Shown here: positions 38,661-48,400 of the stretch, in pieces
Numbering within the stretch: position 1 is the stretch's first letter
How the letters are laid out: every line of letters starts with the position of its first letter
Source: Caulobacteraceae bacterium
Lineage (GTDB): Bacteria; Pseudomonadota; Alphaproteobacteria; Caulobacterales; Caulobacteraceae
DNA length: 64,000 nt
NCBI GenBank assembly: GCA_030446805.1
Contig: JAUJMO010000003.1
Location: 186,001-250,000, forward strand
Direction: 5' to 3'
Notes under the pieces: model-generated
Databases searched by the model: none
Told to the model about the DNA's origin: nothing
Seen by the model: the letters and a program-made list of their open reading frames with translations, nothing else
Position numbers and translations under genes: made by a program

Positions 38661-39076
38661 GGGCCGTCGCCCAGGCCGGTGAGGGTGGCGCCGGCGCCTT
38701 CGGCCGACAGGGTGGCGCCGGAAGCGTCGTCGGTGAAAAGCACGGTGTCCGAAGCGCCCTTGTGCGCCAGGATGCGGACGTCGCCGGCGGCGGCGACCAC
38801 CACCGAATTGCCGTGCTCGGGGAAGGTGGCGGTGAAGCTGCGGTCGTCCGAGCAGCGGTAGTTCACCGGCATGACCAGGGCGTCCTCCGCGTCGGCCACC
38901 TGCACCAGCAGGCCCTGGGGCTGGAGTTCGGCCACCGATGCCTCCACAGCGGGCGTTTCGGCCAGCGGGGCGGCGGCGGTGGAGGCGATCTCGGCTTCCG
39001 GCGAGGCGCAGGCGGCCAGCACCAGCAGGGCGGAGGCGAGGGCGGCGGAGGAGAGGCTGCGGATCACGTCGTTCAC
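38636..39076 (-). CDS. MliC-type lysozyme inhibitor lipoprotein
   Basis: 146-aa lipoprotein: signal peptide with lipobox VLAAC (Cys at about residue 23), an Ala/Glu-rich linker, then an MliC domain (about 65-146). That domain contains VNYRCSDDRSFTATFPE, VVVAAAGDVRILAHKG and a final Cys in YVDCMAG that should pair with the first domain Cys. MliC proteins bind C-type lysozyme through a conserved Ser/Lys loop, here near SDTVLFTDDASGATL. It diverges from the cytidylyltransferase gene across a repeat-rich spacer. Confidence 0.83.
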   Translation of the reverse strand: MNDVIRSLSSAALASALLVLAACASPEAEIASTAAAPLAETPAVEASVAELQPQGLLVQVADAEDALVMPVNYRCSDDRSFTATFPEHGNSVVVAAAGDVRILAHKGASDTVLFTDDASGATLSAEGAGATLTGLGDGPYVDCMAG

Positions 39077-39143
39077 CGTTCGCTAAGGTTCACGAATGAG
39101 TAACCAAACCGGAGCCGTCCGGTTCCCGAGATTGCAGCAACAA

Positions 39144-39226
39144 TCGTGGTTAACAGCCAAATGAACGAACTGCTCGTGGTTCGTTAACAGTTGTTGAGCA
39201 AGACTAGCATTAACGAAGACCTTAAC
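39144..39226. repeat. Cluster of TTAAC repeats in a divergent promoter region
   Basis: TTAAC occurs at 39150, 39184, 39210 and 39222 in an A+T-rich spacer. Two copies lie in a longer direct repeat: TCGTGGTTAACAG (39144-39156) and TCGTGGTTCGTTAACAG (39174-39190). The last two are TTAA-N8-TTAA, one base longer than a CtrA site. It probably holds operators for the MliC lipoprotein and/or the cytidylyltransferase gene. Confidence 0.5.
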
Positions 39227-39287
39227 GGGCGGGGTGCGGGAGCCGGGAGCGGCTCCGATCCAGTCCTGCCGATCGGGAGTTGGCGCC

Positions 39288-39974
39288 GTGATCTTGGGTG
39301 TGCTGCACGCGCGAATGTCGTCCAACCGGATGCCCGGCAAGGTGCTGGCCCCGATCCTCGGCGAGCCCATGATCATCCGGCAGTTGGAGCGCATACGTCG
39401 GGCCCGAACCCTGGATCAGGTCGTCGTCGCCACCACCCGCGATCACGGCGACGACCCCCTGGCCGCCTATCTGGCCCAGCGCGACATCCCCGTGTTCCGC
39501 GGCAGCGCGGACGATGCGGTGCTGCGATGCGCCAAGGCGGCCGAGGGCGCCGAAGACGTCACCCACGTGGCCCGCTTCTTTTGCGACAATCCCCTGATCG
39601 ACCCCGACGCGATCGACGCTGCCGTGACCCTGGCCCGCGTGTCAGGCGCCGCCTACGTCGGTACGGGTGAACACGGCGGGGTGGAGGTGATCGCCGCGGA
39701 CGCGCTGGCCGAGGCCGCCGCCGAGCCGCGGGGGGCGCGCGACCGGCGCGACCTGCGCTTCTTCTTCGGGCCACGAGCGGACCGCTTCGCCCGGGCTGAG
39801 TTGGACGACGGCGCCCCCCGGTGGACCGTGGACACCCCCGGCGATTTCGCCTTTGTGCGGGCGGCCTATGAGGCGCTGCACCCGACCAAGCCCGACTTCG
39901 GCGCCCAGGACGTGTTGGACTGGCTTTGCGCTCGCGAAGGCGCGGGCGTCCGCCCGGCCAGCAAGGCGGCCTGA
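39288..39974 (+). CDS. SpsF/NeuA-like cytidylyltransferase domain protein
   Basis: 228-aa nucleotidyltransferase of the SpsF/CMP-sugar synthetase type. N-terminal LGVLHARMSSNRMPGKVLAPILGEPMI carries the Arg-Met/Lys nucleotide-binding loop, with RFFCDNPLIDPDAID in the middle. Such enzymes activate acidic or other sugars for surface glycans or flagellin glycosylation. The GTG at 39288 has GGGAG 9 nt upstream and begins VILGVLHAR, as in relatives. It is a single gene between a repeat-rich promoter and a convergent DUF937 gene. Exact sugar unknown. Confidence 0.8.
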   Translation: MILGVLHARMSSNRMPGKVLAPILGEPMIIRQLERIRRARTLDQVVVATTRDHGDDPLAAYLAQRDIPVFRGSADDAVLRCAKAAEGAEDVTHVARFFCDNPLIDPDAIDAAVTLARVSGAAYVGTGEHGGVEVIAADALAEAAAEPRGARDRRDLRFFFGPRADRFARAELDDGAPRWTVDTPGDFAFVRAAYEALHPTKPDFGAQDVLDWLCAREGAGVRPASKAA

Positions 39975-39989
39975 GCCCGTTCGGAGCGG

Positions 39990-40829
39990 TCAGGACCCCG
40001 GGACTCGCCCGGGGGCTGCAGCCTCTGGAGGAATGGCCGCCGGCGCCGCGGGCTCAACGGCCTGGGTGTCGAAAAATCCGCGGAGCAGGAAGAAGAGCAC
40101 GCCCAGCAGGATGAGCGCCGCCAGCAGCGGCAGCAGCCACCTGGGCAGCCCGCCGCCGCTGGTCGAGTCCGGAGCGCGCGTGGCGGGCGGCTGCGCAGCC
40201 GGCGCCGGACCGGGCGCGGGGAACAGGACGGCCTCTCCCCCTCCGGAAGCCGCCGCCGCTTCGGCGGCGACGACACGGTCGACCGCGTCCGCCAGGACGG
40301 GGGCGGCCGTGCGCTCGGGAGCGGTCGCGGGGGTGGGCGGCTCCGCGCCGCGCAGGTCGAAGCCCGGCGGGAAGGCGCGTTCCACATTGTTTTCCTGTTC
40401 GCGCAGGGTGCGGCCCAGGGTGTCGGCGTTCAGCGGCGTGGGGGCGATCCGCGCGAAGGCGCCCAGCGCCAAGGGCGTGAGCATCGCCAGCAGGGCCGCG
40501 GCGGACTCCGGACGGATGCGCGCGAAGCCGGCGAGCCGGTCTTCGAGGTCGTCGGCCAGAAGGTCCGGGTCAGGACGGGCGTCGGCCTGCAGCCGGCTCA
40601 GCGGGTCGGCCAGCGCGCGCGCCGCCCCCGTTCGGCGCATGGCGCCCAGGAGAGCGTCCGCCCCGCCCGGCGCGCGCCCCCGCTCGATCAAGCGCCAGAG
40701 CACGGCGGGAATCGCGGCGCTCGCGGCGCGTCCCAGCGTGTTCGATTCCTCGTTCAAGCGTTCGCCGGCCCGGGAGAGCACGTCCGGGCCCAGCGCCCCT
40801 TGGACCAGGTCCACGACATTGGGGGTCAT
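39990..40829 (-). CDS. DUF937 domain protein with C-terminal membrane anchor
   Basis: 279-aa protein. The N-terminal half (about 1-150) matches DUF937: LVQGALGPDVLSRAGERLNEE, then AASAAIPAVLWRLIERG and a repeat-like helical array (LLAMLTPLALGAFAR). A Pro/Ala-rich linker leads to one span (about 228-250, WLLPLLAALILLGVLFFLL) and a short tail. Relatives include YidB; no biochemical role is firm. Convergent with the cytidylyltransferase gene, 15 nt away. Confidence 0.83.
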   Translation of the reverse strand: MTPNVVDLVQGALGPDVLSRAGERLNEESNTLGRAASAAIPAVLWRLIERGRAPGGADALLGAMRRTGAARALADPLSRLQADARPDPDLLADDLEDRLAGFARIRPESAAALLAMLTPLALGAFARIAPTPLNADTLGRTLREQENNVERAFPPGFDLRGAEPPTPATAPERTAAPVLADAVDRVVAAEAAAASGGGEAVLFPAPGPAPAAQPPATRAPDSTSGGGLPRWLLPLLAALILLGVLFFLLRGFFDTQAVEPAAPAAIPPEAAAPGRVPGS

Positions 40830-40895
40830 CTCGGCTCCTGCTCACCGCTCAGCGCCCTTAGCGCGAAGCTCCGGTCGGTGTTCCCCGCGTCCAGC

Positions 40896-40925
40896 AAAAA
40901 GGCCCAGGAGCGGTGCTCCGGGGCC
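40896..40925 (-). terminator. Rho-independent terminator of ald
   Basis: On the minus strand GGCCC-C-GGAGC-ACC-GCTCC-T-GGGCC is followed by TTTTT: two 5-bp G+C stems flanking one mismatch, a 3-nt loop and a T5 run. It lies about 140 nt downstream of the ald stop, and is the best intrinsic terminator in the window. Confidence 0.85.
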
Positions 40926-40952
40926 TCGTCTTGCTCTGAACTGGGCGGCTGG

Positions 40953-41030
40953 GAGCATGAAGTCGTCCGCAGCCGCACTGTTCGTGCCGATCAGCACAAA
41001 CGCGAGGTCCGCATCCATGTTCGTGTCGCC
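40953..41030 (-). pseudogene. Possible remnant of an RTX-type protein C-terminus
   Basis: Between the ald stop and its terminator the minus strand reads GDTNMDADLAFVLIGTNSAA then ADDFML. This resembles the closing D.NGDG.AD...L.G...L...DF.L segment of serralysin/hemolysin-type calcium-binding proteins. The frame runs on without a stop into the terminator hairpin, and no upstream part exists, so if real it is a gene scrap. The similarity is short and judged by eye. Confidence 0.3.
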
Positions 41031-41065
41031 TACGACGACACGCCTCACGAGCTAGCGACGCCGGC

Positions 41066-42187
41066 TCAGGCCGCCTGGGCCCAAGCCCCATAGGGGTCCA
41101 CGAACTCCGCCCCCATCGCCTGCGCCACCGCCGGGTGGGCCAGCTTGCCGCCCAGCACGTTGAGGCCGCGCGCCAGGTGCTTGTCGCGTCGCAGCGCCTC
41201 CAGGCCGTGGTCGGCCAGCGCCAGACCGAAGGGCAGGGTGGCGTTGTTCAGCGCCTCGGACGAGGTGCGCGGCGCCGCTCCAGGCATGTTGGCCACGCAA
41301 TAGTGGACCACGCCGTCGATGGTATAGGTGGGGTCGTTGTGGGTGGTGGGCCGCGAGGTCTCGAAGCAGCCGCCCTGGTCGATGGACACATCCACGAGAA
41401 CCGAGCCCGGCTTCATGCGCGACAGGTGCTCGCGCCGGACCAGCTTGGGCGCATTGGCGCCCGGGATCAGCACGGCCCCGATCACGACGTCCGCCTTGAG
41501 AATCTCCTCCTCCACCGCCGCGATGGAGCTGTAGCGCGTCAGCACCCGGCCCATGAAGATGTCGTCCAGTTCGCGCATGCGGGGGATGGAGCGCTCCATC
41601 ACCACCACCTCGGCGTTCAGGCCCATGGCCATCCGCGCGGCGTTCATGCCCACCACGCCGCCGCCCAGCACGACCACGCGGGCGGGCGCCACGCCCGGCA
41701 CGCCCGACAGGAGCAGGCCCATGCCGCCATTGTGCTTCAGCAGGGTTTCGGCCGCGGAGAAGACCGCGATCCGTCCGGCCACCTCCGACATGGGCGCCAG
41801 CAGCGGCAGCCCGTTGCGATTGTCCGTCACCGTTTCATAGGCGATGGCCGCGCAGCCGCTTTCCAGGAGGCCTTTGGTCTGGTCGGGGTCGGGCGCCAGG
41901 TGAAGGTAGGTGAACAGGATGTGCTGCGGCCCCAGCCGCTTCCATTCCACGCCCTGCGGCTCCTTCACCTTTACGATCATGTCGCTGTCGCGGAAGACGG
42001 ATTCCACGTCCGGCTCCAGCCTGGCTCCGGCCTTGACAAAATCGTCGTCGCTGAAGCCTGCGCCCAGGCCCGCACCGGTCTGCACCATGACCTGGTGGCC
42101 GTGCGAGACGTATTCGCGGACTGCGGTAGGGGTCAGCCCCACCCGGTATTCGTCGGACTTGATCTCGCTGGGCACGCCTACGCGCAT
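41066..42187 (-). CDS. ald: Alanine dehydrogenase
   Basis: 373-aa NAD-dependent enzyme converting L-alanine to pyruvate and ammonia. N-terminal [20 protein letters not shown], substrate-binding Arg and Lys (VKVKEPQ), catalytic His in YLHLAPD, NAD-binding [13 protein letters not shown], and signature SIDQGGC / YCVANMPGA are all present. ATG at 42187 matches the family start. A strong terminator lies at 40896-40925. It is divergent from gabD across 203 nt; both feed central carbon metabolism. Confidence 0.97.
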   Translation of the reverse strand: MRVGVPSEIKSDEYRVGLTPTAVREYVSHGHQVMVQTGAGLGAGFSDDDFVKAGARLEPDVESVFRDSDMIVKVKEPQGVEWKRLGPQHILFTYLHLAPDPDQTKGLLESGCAAIAYETVTDNRNGLPLLAPMSEVAGRIAVFSAAETLLKHNGGMGLLLSGVPGVAPARVVVLGGGVVGMNAARMAMGLNAEVVVMERSIPRMRELDDIFMGRVLTRYSSIAAVEEEILKADVVIGAVLIPGANAPKLVRREHLSRMKPGSVLVDVSIDQGGCFETSRPTTHNDPTYTIDGVVHYCVANMPGAAPRTSSEALNNATLPFGLALADHGLEALRRDKHLARGLNVLGGKLAHPAVAQAMGAEFVDPYGAWAQAA

Positions 42188-42390
42188 GGTTTCACTCCCG
42201 GGGTGGTGTTTGCTGGGACGCTTAGACCCTCCGAGAGCGGGAGCAAAGCGGGGCGGGCCGGTGCACCGCAAGAGTCGCCGCTGACGGACGCCCCCCCGAC
42301 TACGCTCGCCCGCCTCCTCGGCGCCCGGAAGGGCGGACGCTCGGAACAAGTCTCCAAGTGAGGTTCTAAGTGGGAAGCAGGGAGATCGGC

Positions 42391-43842
42391 ATGGATTGGG
42401 CGGACCAAGGGCGGGCACTCGTCCGCGAGCATGGGCTGATCGCGGGGCGCCCGGTCACGGCTGCCGAGACCATCCGCGTTGACGACCCTGCGGAAGGGAC
42501 CATGCTGGGCGCCGTGCCCAAGCTCTCGGCCGAGCAGGTGGAGTCCGCTGTGGCCGCGGCCGCCGGCGGCTTTCCCGCCTGGGCCGCGACACCGGCCTTC
42601 GAGCGTGCGGGGGTGCTGCGTCGGTGGGCCGCGTTGATCGAGCAGCATACCGATGCGCTGGCCGCCGTCATGTCGCTGGAGAACGGCAAGCCGTTCGGCG
42701 AGGCTCGCGGCGAGATCGCCTACGCCAATCAGTTCGTGCACTGGTTCGCCGGCGAGGCGGAACGCATGGGCGGTCACGCCATCGAAAGCTGGAGCGGCGC
42801 CGACCGGGTCGTCACCTTCAAGGAACCCGTGGGGCCTGTCGCGGCGATCACACCCTGGAACTTTCCCGCGGCCATGGTGACGCGCAAGCTCGCGCCCGCC
42901 CTGGCCGCCGGCTGCACGGTGGTGCTGAAACCGGCTTCGGCCACCCCCTTCACCGCCATCGCCTTGGTGGAGCTGGCGTTGGAGGCGGGAGCACCGCCGG
43001 CCGCGCTGAACGTGGTCACGGGGGATAGCGGGACGGTCGGCCGCGTGCTGACCGGCTCGCCGGACATCCGCAAGCTCAGCTTCACGGGCTCCACTCCGGT
43101 GGGGCGCAAGCTGATGGCCGACTGCGCGCCCACCTTGAAGCGGCTGTCCATGGAGCTGGGCGGCTCCGCGCCGGGGATCGTCTTCGACGACGCGGACCTG
43201 GAACGGGCGGTCGACGGCGTGACCAAGGGCAAGTTCCGCAACACGGGCCAGAGCTGCGTGTCGATCAATCGGGTTTATGTGCAGCGGCCGTTGCTGGAAG
43301 CCTTTGTGGCCGGAGTGGAGGCGCGCATGCGCACGCTCAAGGTGGGTCGCCCCTTTGAGGAGGGGGTCGAGATCGGCCCGCTGATCGACGAAAACGGCGT
43401 GCGCAAGGTCGAGGAGCATGCGGCGGGCCTGCGGGAGGGCGGCGCGCGTTTGGTGATGGGGGGCGGACGGCACCCGCTGGGCGGCCTGTTCTTCCAGCCG
43501 ACGCTGCTGGTGGGCGGCGACGACGCCCTTCTGCGCGGCGAGGAGACCTTTGGCCCGCTGATGGCGGTGTTCCCTTTCGACAGTGAGGTCGAGATCCTGC
43601 AGCGGGCCGACGCCACTGAGTTCGGGCTCGCGTCCTACGTTTTCACCGAAAGCCTGGACCGGGCGTTCCGGGCCGCCCGCCGGATCGAGGCGGGCATGGT
43701 GGGCGTCAACACGGGCGTGATCAGCCACGCCGCCAACCCTTTCGGCGGGATCAAGCAGTCGGGGTTCGGGCGCGAAGGCTCGATCCACGGCCTGGACGAG
43801 TATCTGCAGATCAAGGCGGTGACGCTGGCGGGGATGGGTTAG
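42391..43842 (+). CDS. gabD: NAD(P)-dependent succinate-semialdehyde dehydrogenase
   Basis: 483-aa aldehyde dehydrogenase. TPWNFPAAMVTRKLAPALAAGC, KPASATPFTAIAL, FTGSTPVGR, catalytic Glu in MELGGSAPGIVF and catalytic Cys in NTGQSCVSINR are typical of the GabD/SSADH subgroup, which finishes GABA breakdown by forming succinate. ATG at 42391 has AGGGAG 6 nt ahead, better than a GTG 7 codons upstream. No GABA transaminase is adjacent, so a related aldehyde could be the substrate. Confidence 0.88.
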   Translation: MDWADQGRALVREHGLIAGRPVTAAETIRVDDPAEGTMLGAVPKLSAEQVESAVAAAAGGFPAWAATPAFERAGVLRRWAALIEQHTDALAAVMSLENGKPFGEARGEIAYANQFVHWFAGEAERMGGHAIESWSGADRVVTFKEPVGPVAAITPWNFPAAMVTRKLAPALAAGCTVVLKPASATPFTAIALVELALEAGAPPAALNVVTGDSGTVGRVLTGSPDIRKLSFTGSTPVGRKLMADCAPTLKRLSMELGGSAPGIVFDDADLERAVDGVTKGKFRNTGQSCVSINRVYVQRPLLEAFVAGVEARMRTLKVGRPFEEGVEIGPLIDENGVRKVEEHAAGLREGGARLVMGGGRHPLGGLFFQPTLLVGGDDALLRGEETFGPLMAVFPFDSEVEILQRADATEFGLASYVFTESLDRAFRAARRIEAGMVGVNTGVISHAANPFGGIKQSGFGREGSIHGLDEYLQIKAVTLAGMG

Positions 43843-43878
43843 CCGGACGTCGCCGATCCTCCCCGTGAACGGACGATG

Positions 43879-44499
43879 TCATGACGCGAACACCCGGTCG
43901 AAGTCGTCACGGCTGCTGACCGATACCTGCAGGTCGGTGATCAGGCCGGTGTGAAGGGAATAGATCCAGCCGTGGACGCACAAGGCCTGGCCCCGCGCCC
44001 AGGCGTCCTGGACGAAGACGTCGGACGCGACGTTCTCGACCTGGCGCACCACATTCAGCTCGCACAGCCGGTTCTGTCGCGCACCTGGGTCGGCGATGGC
44101 CGCCAGCTCCTCGCGGCGCTCATCCGCGATGCGGCGGATGGGGTGCAGCCAATGGTCGATCAAGCCGTGGCGCTCGCCGTCCACGCTGGCGATCACGCCG
44201 CCGCAGCCGTAGTGGCCGGTGACGATGATGTCGCGGACCTGGAGCACCTCCACCGCGAACTGGAGCACGGAAAGATAGTTGGCGTCTTGCGGCGGGGCCT
44301 GGTTGGCGACATTGCGGTGGACGAACACCTCGCCGGGATCCAGCCCCACGATCTGATTGGCGGGCACGCGCGAGTCCGAGCAGCCGATCCACAGGTATCG
44401 GGGCCGCTGTTGCCGGGCCAGCCGGGCGAAGAAGTCGGGGTCGGCGTCCAGGCGGGCGGCGGCCCAGTGGCGGTTGTTCTCGAGCAGATGGGCGACCAT
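43879..44499 (-). CDS. can: Beta-class carbonic anhydrase
   Basis: 206-aa zinc enzyme interconverting CO2 and bicarbonate. Zinc ligands are Cys in LWIGCSDSRVPANQI, and His and Cys in VTGHYGCGGV; the Asp-Arg dyad (SDSR) is intact. HRNVANQ and VHGWIYSLHTGLI are typical of the Can/plant-like beta subgroup. Length is normal. Monocistronic on the minus strand, convergent with gabD. Confidence 0.95.
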   Translation of the reverse strand: MVAHLLENNRHWAAARLDADPDFFARLARQQRPRYLWIGCSDSRVPANQIVGLDPGEVFVHRNVANQAPPQDANYLSVLQFAVEVLQVRDIIVTGHYGCGGVIASVDGERHGLIDHWLHPIRRIADERREELAAIADPGARQNRLCELNVVRQVENVASDVFVQDAWARGQALCVHGWIYSLHTGLITDLQVSVSSRDDFDRVFAS

Positions 44500-44540
44500 G
44501 GCCGGTGTCTAGGCGGGACGGGCGCCCGGCGGCAAGCGCC

Positions 44541-44654
44541 TCAGCGGGACAGGCGCACCTCGATCAGCAGGGTGATCGGTAGAAGGGCCACGGCCATGTA
44601 GAGCCCCATGGAGCCGCCGCGGTCAGAGGCGAGCCGTTGGAGAGTGTTGCGCAC
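44541..44654 (-). CDS. Possible 37-aa membrane peptide in the 347-nt gap
   Basis: The gap between maiA and the carbonic anhydrase gene contains a short minus-strand frame from a GTG at 44654: MRNTLQRLASDRGGSMGLYM, a hydrophobic stretch (about 16-31, AVALLPITLLI) and a basic end VRLSR. The ribosome-binding site is poor. SDRGGSM followed by a hydrophobic run recalls pilin-like or TadE-like N-termini, but the match is too short to trust. The rest of the gap (44655-44846) shows nothing I can support. Confidence 0.28.
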   Translation of the reverse strand: MRNTLQRLASDRGGSMGLYMAVALLPITLLIEVRLSR

Positions 44655-44846
44655 GAGGGCGGTCTCTGCGCCGCGTCCTGCGGCTTCGACCGGGAGCTTA
44701 GCTGGACGCGCGTTTCCGCTCCGTCACGGCTCGGCCCAGCGCTCAGGTCCAGGTGCAGCCGACCGGGGGGGACCCGGCGTCACCCCCCCTGTCGCCGCGC
44801 GGCTGTCCTCCTCCGCGAGTTGCGAGAGAGGAACGGCGCTATCTGG

Positions 44847-45497
44847 TCAGCTGGCCCGGTCCACGTCCGGCTGGGTGTCCGGATGGGCTTGAACGAAGGC
44901 AGGGTGTAGAGCCGCCCGCTCCGCCGCCGCGCGCAGGCGCGGCCAGGGCGCGAGGTCCAGGCCGAAGCGGCCCGCGGAGTAGATCTGCGGGGCCAGATAG
45001 ACGTCGGCCAGCGTCAGCGCGTCCTCGAAGGCGTAATTCCCTCCGCGCCGCTCGACCAGACGCTCCAGGGCGTCGAAGCCGGCCGTGATCCAGCGGCGCG
45101 GCCAGGCCTGGACCGCCGCCTCATCCGCTCCGTAGTCGGCGCGGAGCGTTTTTAGCACGCGCAGGTTCTGCAGCGGATGGATGTCGCAGCCGATCAGGGC
45201 GCACATGGCCCGCACCTCCCCCCGCGCGAAGGGCGCGGTGGGCAGCAGCGGCGGATGGGGATAGGCCTCCTCCAGCCACTCGAGAATGGCCGGACTTTGG
45301 GTCAGCACCCCCTCGGGGGTCACCAGAGCCGGCACCAGCCCCTGGGGATTGAGTTCGGTGAAGCCGGCCTCGGACTGGGCGCCCGTGCGCAGGTCCACGC
45401 CCACCTGACGGTAGGCGAGGTTCTTCAGATTGAGCGCAATGCGGGCGCGGTAGCTGGTGCCGGAGCGCCAGTAACCGTGCAGCACCAGTTCGCTCAC
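44847..45497 (-). CDS. maiA: Maleylacetoacetate isomerase (zeta-class GST)
   Basis: 216-aa glutathione-dependent isomerase of tyrosine/phenylacetate breakdown. N-terminal thioredoxin-like domain with YWRSGTSYRARIALNLK (the zeta-class SSxxSxRVRIAL motif), then NPQGLVPAL and QSPAILEWLEE. The all-helical C-terminal domain contains GCDIHPLQNLRVL and LADVYLAPQIY. GTG at 45497 overlaps the gdhZ stop by 3 nt (GTGA), so it is co-translated with the glutamate dehydrogenase. Other tyrosine-pathway genes are absent nearby, so a generic GST role cannot be excluded. Confidence 0.87.
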   Translation of the reverse strand: MSELVLHGYWRSGTSYRARIALNLKNLAYRQVGVDLRTGAQSEAGFTELNPQGLVPALVTPEGVLTQSPAILEWLEEAYPHPPLLPTAPFARGEVRAMCALIGCDIHPLQNLRVLKTLRADYGADEAAVQAWPRRWITAGFDALERLVERRGGNYAFEDALTLADVYLAPQIYSAGRFGLDLAPWPRLRAAAERAALHPAFVQAHPDTQPDVDRAS

Positions 45498-48400
45498 GCG
45501 GCCAGCTCGCGCAGGGCCGCGTTGGCGATGGTCAGCTTGGCGAAGCTCCAGCCCCCGCCCGAGGCTTCCACCTCCTCGACGTTCCTGAGCGCGCGCCGGG
45601 TCTGGGCCTCCCGGCCGGCGATCCACGCCTCCACGGCCGCGCACGCGGCTTCGTTGCTGGCGCCCGCTTCGGGCGGCGCTTCCGCGATCACGGCGGCGGC
45701 CAGGGCGGACTGTTCGGCCAGCATGTCCTCGATCAGCCGGCGCACGGCCAGCCGTTCGAAATGGTCGCTCCGGGCCACCCCTCCGGCCGCGAAACGCAGC
45801 CGGTCGAAGCCGAAGGCGGCGCCCGTCTGGTGATATAGCCGCGCGACCTCCTCCACCGGTCGGCCGGCCTCGCGGGCGAGGTCGGCGATGTCCGTTGTTG
45901 CCGTGAGGGGCCGCAGCACCGCCACTTCGCGCGCCAGGGCTTCGGGTGCGCCCAGCTTGACGAATCGCTCCACCCGCCGCTCGACCTGCACGGTCTCGAA
46001 GTCCGACAAGGGCTCGGCGCCCAGGGCCTGCAGCGCGTCGGCCGGGGCGCGGTAGGCGTCGATCAGCCCCTGCACCGTGGCGTCCGTGCGGCCAACGCCG
46101 CGGGCCAGCCAGAAGGACTGACGGCGCAGCACGCGCGATATCTCCAGGTACAACGCCGTTTGCGCCTCGGCGGGAACCTGCAGATCGAGCGAGGACACCG
46201 CGTCCCAGGCCTTGCCCAGGCGGAAGATGCTGCGCGCGGCTTCGAAGGCGATCACCAGGGTGGCCGTGTCGCACTCCGCGCTGGCCCGCAAACGGGGCGC
46301 GAAGGTGGGTCCGCCCATGTTGACGATCTCATTGGCCAGAACCGTGGAGATGATCTCGCGCCGCAGCCGGTGCCGCTTCATGGCCTCTTCGTAGCGGGCC
46401 AGAGGCTCGGGAAAGTAGGCGCTCAGCGTCGTCTCGAACCAGGGGTCGTCCGGCGCGGTGGAGCCGACCACGTCCTCGAACAGGGTGAGCTTGCCATAGG
46501 CCAGCAGCACGGCGAGCTCCGGCCGGGTCAGGCCCTTGTTCTGCGCCTGGAGCTCCAGCACAGCGGCGGCGTCCGGCAGGCCTTCGACGTGACGGTCGAG
46601 CTTTCCGGCGGATTCCAGCTCGGCCATGAAGCGGGCCTGAGAGTCGAGGTCGGCGCGCGCGGCGGCCTCCATCAGCGAAAGCGCCAGGGTCTGATCGTAG
46701 TTGTGTTGCAGCACCTTGGCCGCGACCTCGTCCGTCATGGAGGCCAGCAGGCTGTTGCGGGCCGGACGGTCCAGCTGGCCCGCAGCCTCGACCCCGCCTG
46801 TCAGGATCTTGATGTTGACCTCGTGGTCGGAACTGTCGACCCCCGCGGAGTTGTCGATGGCGTCCGTGTTGATCCGCCCGCCGCTGCGCGCAAAGGCGAT
46901 CCGGCCGGCCTGCGTCAGGCCCAGGTTGGCGCCTTCTCCCACGACCTTGACCCTGAGCTCCGGGCCGTCGAGGCGGATGGCGTCGTTGGCCTTGTCGCCG
47001 ACCTCGGCCTGGGTCTCCTCCGGCGCCTTCACATAGGTGCCGATGCCGCCCAGGTAGAGCAGCTCGGCCGGTGCCCGCAGGATGGCGCGCATCACTTCGG
47101 CCGGCGTGGGCGTCGCGGACGTGATCTCCAGCAGAGCGCGGGCTTGCGGCGACATGGCCACGGTCTTGGCCCCCCGGGGATAGACGCCGCCCCCGGGCGA
47201 GATCTTGCTGCGGTCGTAGTCGTCCCACGACGAGCGCGGCAGCTCGAACATGCGCTTGCGCTCGTCCCAGCTGGTGGCCGGATCGGGGTCGGGGTCGATG
47301 AAGATGTGCCGGTGGTCGAAGGCGGCCAGCAAGCGGATCTGTTTGGAGAGCAACATGCCGTTGCCGAACACGTCGCCGCTCATGTCGCCCACTCCCACCA
47401 CGGTGAAGGGTTCGGACTGGATGTCCTTGCCCATCTCGCGGAAGTGCCGCTTGACCGCCTCCCAGGCGCCCCGGGCGGTGATGCCCATCACCTTGTGGTC
47501 GTAGCCGGCCGAGCCGCCGGAAGCGAAGGCGTCGCCCAGCCAGAACCCGTAGTCGCCCGACACCCGATTGGCGATGTCCGAGAAGGTGGCCGTTCCCTTG
47601 TCCGCGGCGACCACCAGGTACGGATCGTCGCCTTCGTGCGCGATCACCTGCGGCGGCCGGACCACCTCGCCCGAGGCGGTGATGTTGTCCGTCAAGTCCA
47701 GCAAACCGCAAAGAAAGATTTTGTAAGCGGCGATGGCGGCTGCGCGGATCTCCTCGTTCGACCCGCCCCGCGGCAGCGCCTTGGGATAGAAGCCCCCCTT
47801 CGAGCCTACGGGCACGATCACCGCATTCTTGACCTGCTGCGCCTTGACCAGGCCCAGCACCTCCGTGCGGAAGTCGTCGCGCCGGTCGCTCCAGCGCAGC
47901 CCCCCGCGCGCGACCGGGCCGAAGCGCAGGTGCACGCCTTCGACATGCGGAGCCCAGACGAAGACCTCCCGGTATGGCTTGGGCGCGGGCAGCTCCTCCA
48001 GCTCGCGGCTGGCCACCTTGAAGCTGATGTACGGCTTAGCGGAGCCGGTCGCGTCCGGCTGATAGAAGTTGGTCCGTTTCAGCGCGCGCACCAGAAGCGC
48101 GAGGCGCCGTAGCACGCGGTCGTGGTCCAGGCTCTGCACCGTCTGCAGCGCCTCGACGATGGAGCTGAAGGTGATCTCCGCGGTCGCCGCCCGGTCCTCC
48201 AGGCTCATGTCCAGCGCAGGGTCGAACTTGATGCGGAAGAGCTCCAGGATCAGGCGCACCACGCCCGGGTGTTCGGACAGCGCCTCCTCCTGCACCGCCT
48301 GGCTGGGGTCCAATCCTGACTGGCCGCGGTAGCGAGCCAGGGCGCGCACCAGGGCCGCCTGCCGCCAGGGGACGCCCAGCTCCAGCACCAGCCGATTGAA

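Noticed and set aside
39210-39225. CtrA binding site TTAA-N-TTAA ahead of the cytidylyltransferase gene
   Set aside because: The spacer is 8 bp, not the required 7, so I list it only as part of a repeat cluster.
40800-41093. Short plus-strand frames between the DUF937 gene and ald
   Set aside because: No starts with ribosome-binding sites, and they run through the ald terminator hairpin.
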